DNA from: Candidatus Stahliibacteriota bacterium
GTDB taxonomy: Bacteria > Hydrothermota > Tepidihabitantia > SM23-42
Length of the DNA: 6,490 bases
Assembly (NCBI GenBank): GCA_030613445.1
Contig: JAUWLY010000169.1
Coordinates: 1-6,490, forward strand
Reading direction: 5' to 3'
In this document: positions 6,185-6,490 of the stretch, in pieces
Position numbering within the stretch: position 1 is the stretch's first letter
Layout of the letters: every line of letters begins with the position of its first letter
Program-made: the position numbers and the translations under genes
Notes under the pieces: generated by a model
The model's database searches: none
What the model was told of the DNA's origin: nothing
What the model saw: the letters and a program-made list of their open reading frames with translations, nothing else

Positions 6185-6490
6185 CTATGCTTCCATGACG
6201 ATCTTTCTGCCATTACGCTGGGAGAAAGCCATTTTTATTTCATCAAAGCTTGGCTGCGCGAGCAGGAAAGATGTCGTTGCTTTTCCTATATCTTCCAAAA
6301 AGTGAGCGTCGGATGATGTTATTAATGGGTATTTCTCAGTTTTCGGGATATTGATGTTGACCTGAGCAGGTGTCGTATGCGGCGAGATTTCAAGGCCATC
6401 GATCTCAAGGTCTTCAGGGATAAACCCGAGGTGCCCTATAATGCTATAGCTCTCCCGGTCAATATGAGAGGCTATGACCAGACCATCATT
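6185..6490 (-). CDS. PHP-domain metal-dependent phosphoesterase-like protein, C-terminal part (5' end outside window)
   Basis: Only the last 101 residues plus a TAG stop are in the window; the reading frame is open to the window edge. The visible part has the end of a PHP (polymerase and histidinol phosphatase) fold: SHIDR near residue 9 of the visible part, a GLEIS strand near 32-36, and TSSDAH near 58-63, whose Asp and His match the last metal ligands of PHP phosphoesterases. The wording around them (IIGHLGFIPEDLEIDGLEIS) is like the small PHP proteins that sit beside HydABC-type clusters in anaerobes. In general PHP domains hydrolyse phosphate esters using two or three metals; the substrate of this branch is not known to me. 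The stop codon is 2 bases before the start of the ATPase gene, so the two are almost certainly co-transcribed. Family assignment is good; function is open. Confidence 0.85.
   Translation of the reverse strand, partial: NDGLVIASHIDRESYSIIGHLGFIPEDLEIDGLEISPHTTPAQVNINIPKTEKYPLITSSDAHFLEDIGKATTSFLLAQPSFDEIKMAFSQRNGRKIVMEA

Overview
The window carries six genes, all on the minus strand, so the order of transcription runs from high to low coordinates. It looks like one co-directional operon from an anaerobic bacterium. Most genes are iron-sulfur flavoprotein subunits related to the electron-bifurcating [FeFe]-hydrogenase HydABC and to the peripheral arm of complex I. The PHP / histidine-kinase-like ATPase / small thioredoxin-fold ferredoxin / NuoF order is familiar from HydABC loci of Thermotogae and Clostridia. 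Two stretches of intergenic repeat (near 1236-1293 and 5501-5640) resemble dispersed repeats I associate with draft genomes of uncultivated anaerobic lineages such as WOR-3-like bacteria. That taxonomic guess is weak. TGA is used as a normal stop, so no recoded genetic code is needed.

Layout in transcription order: (1) 6490-6185, the last 101 residues of a PHP-domain metal-dependent phosphoesterase-like protein. (2) 6182-5643, a stand-alone GHKL ATPase domain (anti-sigma or histidine-kinase type) starting 2 bases after gene 1. (3) 5642-5482, a 161-base gap with short imperfect direct repeats. (4) 5481-5098, a 127-residue thioredoxin-fold [2Fe-2S] ferredoxin. (5) 5084-2004, a 1026-residue fusion of a HydB/NuoF-like NADH-FMN-FeS module with a complete GltD/NfnB-like FAD-NAD(P) module; its likely start is TTG behind a strong ribosome binding site. 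(6) 2007-1309, a short HydA/NuoG-N-terminus-like FeS protein that overlaps gene 5 by ATGA and has no hydrogenase H-cluster domain. (7) 1308-1221, a gap holding a perfect 8-bp stem hairpin and a repeat. (8) 1220-1, the first 406 residues of an FMN-binding glutamate-synthase-like (GltB central domain) protein that runs off the window.

Together the genes suggest a soluble cytoplasmic multi-subunit oxidoreductase built on the HydABC plan, with the hydrogenase removed. NADH would enter at the NuoF FMN. A second nucleotide, probably NADP(H) from the basic residues seen, would react at the GltD-like FAD half. Electrons would pass through many FeS centres in the fusion and the HydA-like subunit. A glutamate-synthase-like FMN protein could be the terminal catalytic module. 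The actual reaction (NADH/NADPH/ferredoxin bifurcation as in Nfn, NAD(P)H-driven glutamate synthesis, or something else) cannot be settled from sequence alone. The PHP and GHKL proteins are probably regulatory or assembly partners that travel with this family of clusters. No tRNA, rRNA, CRISPR array, insertion sequence or convincing intrinsic terminator was seen.
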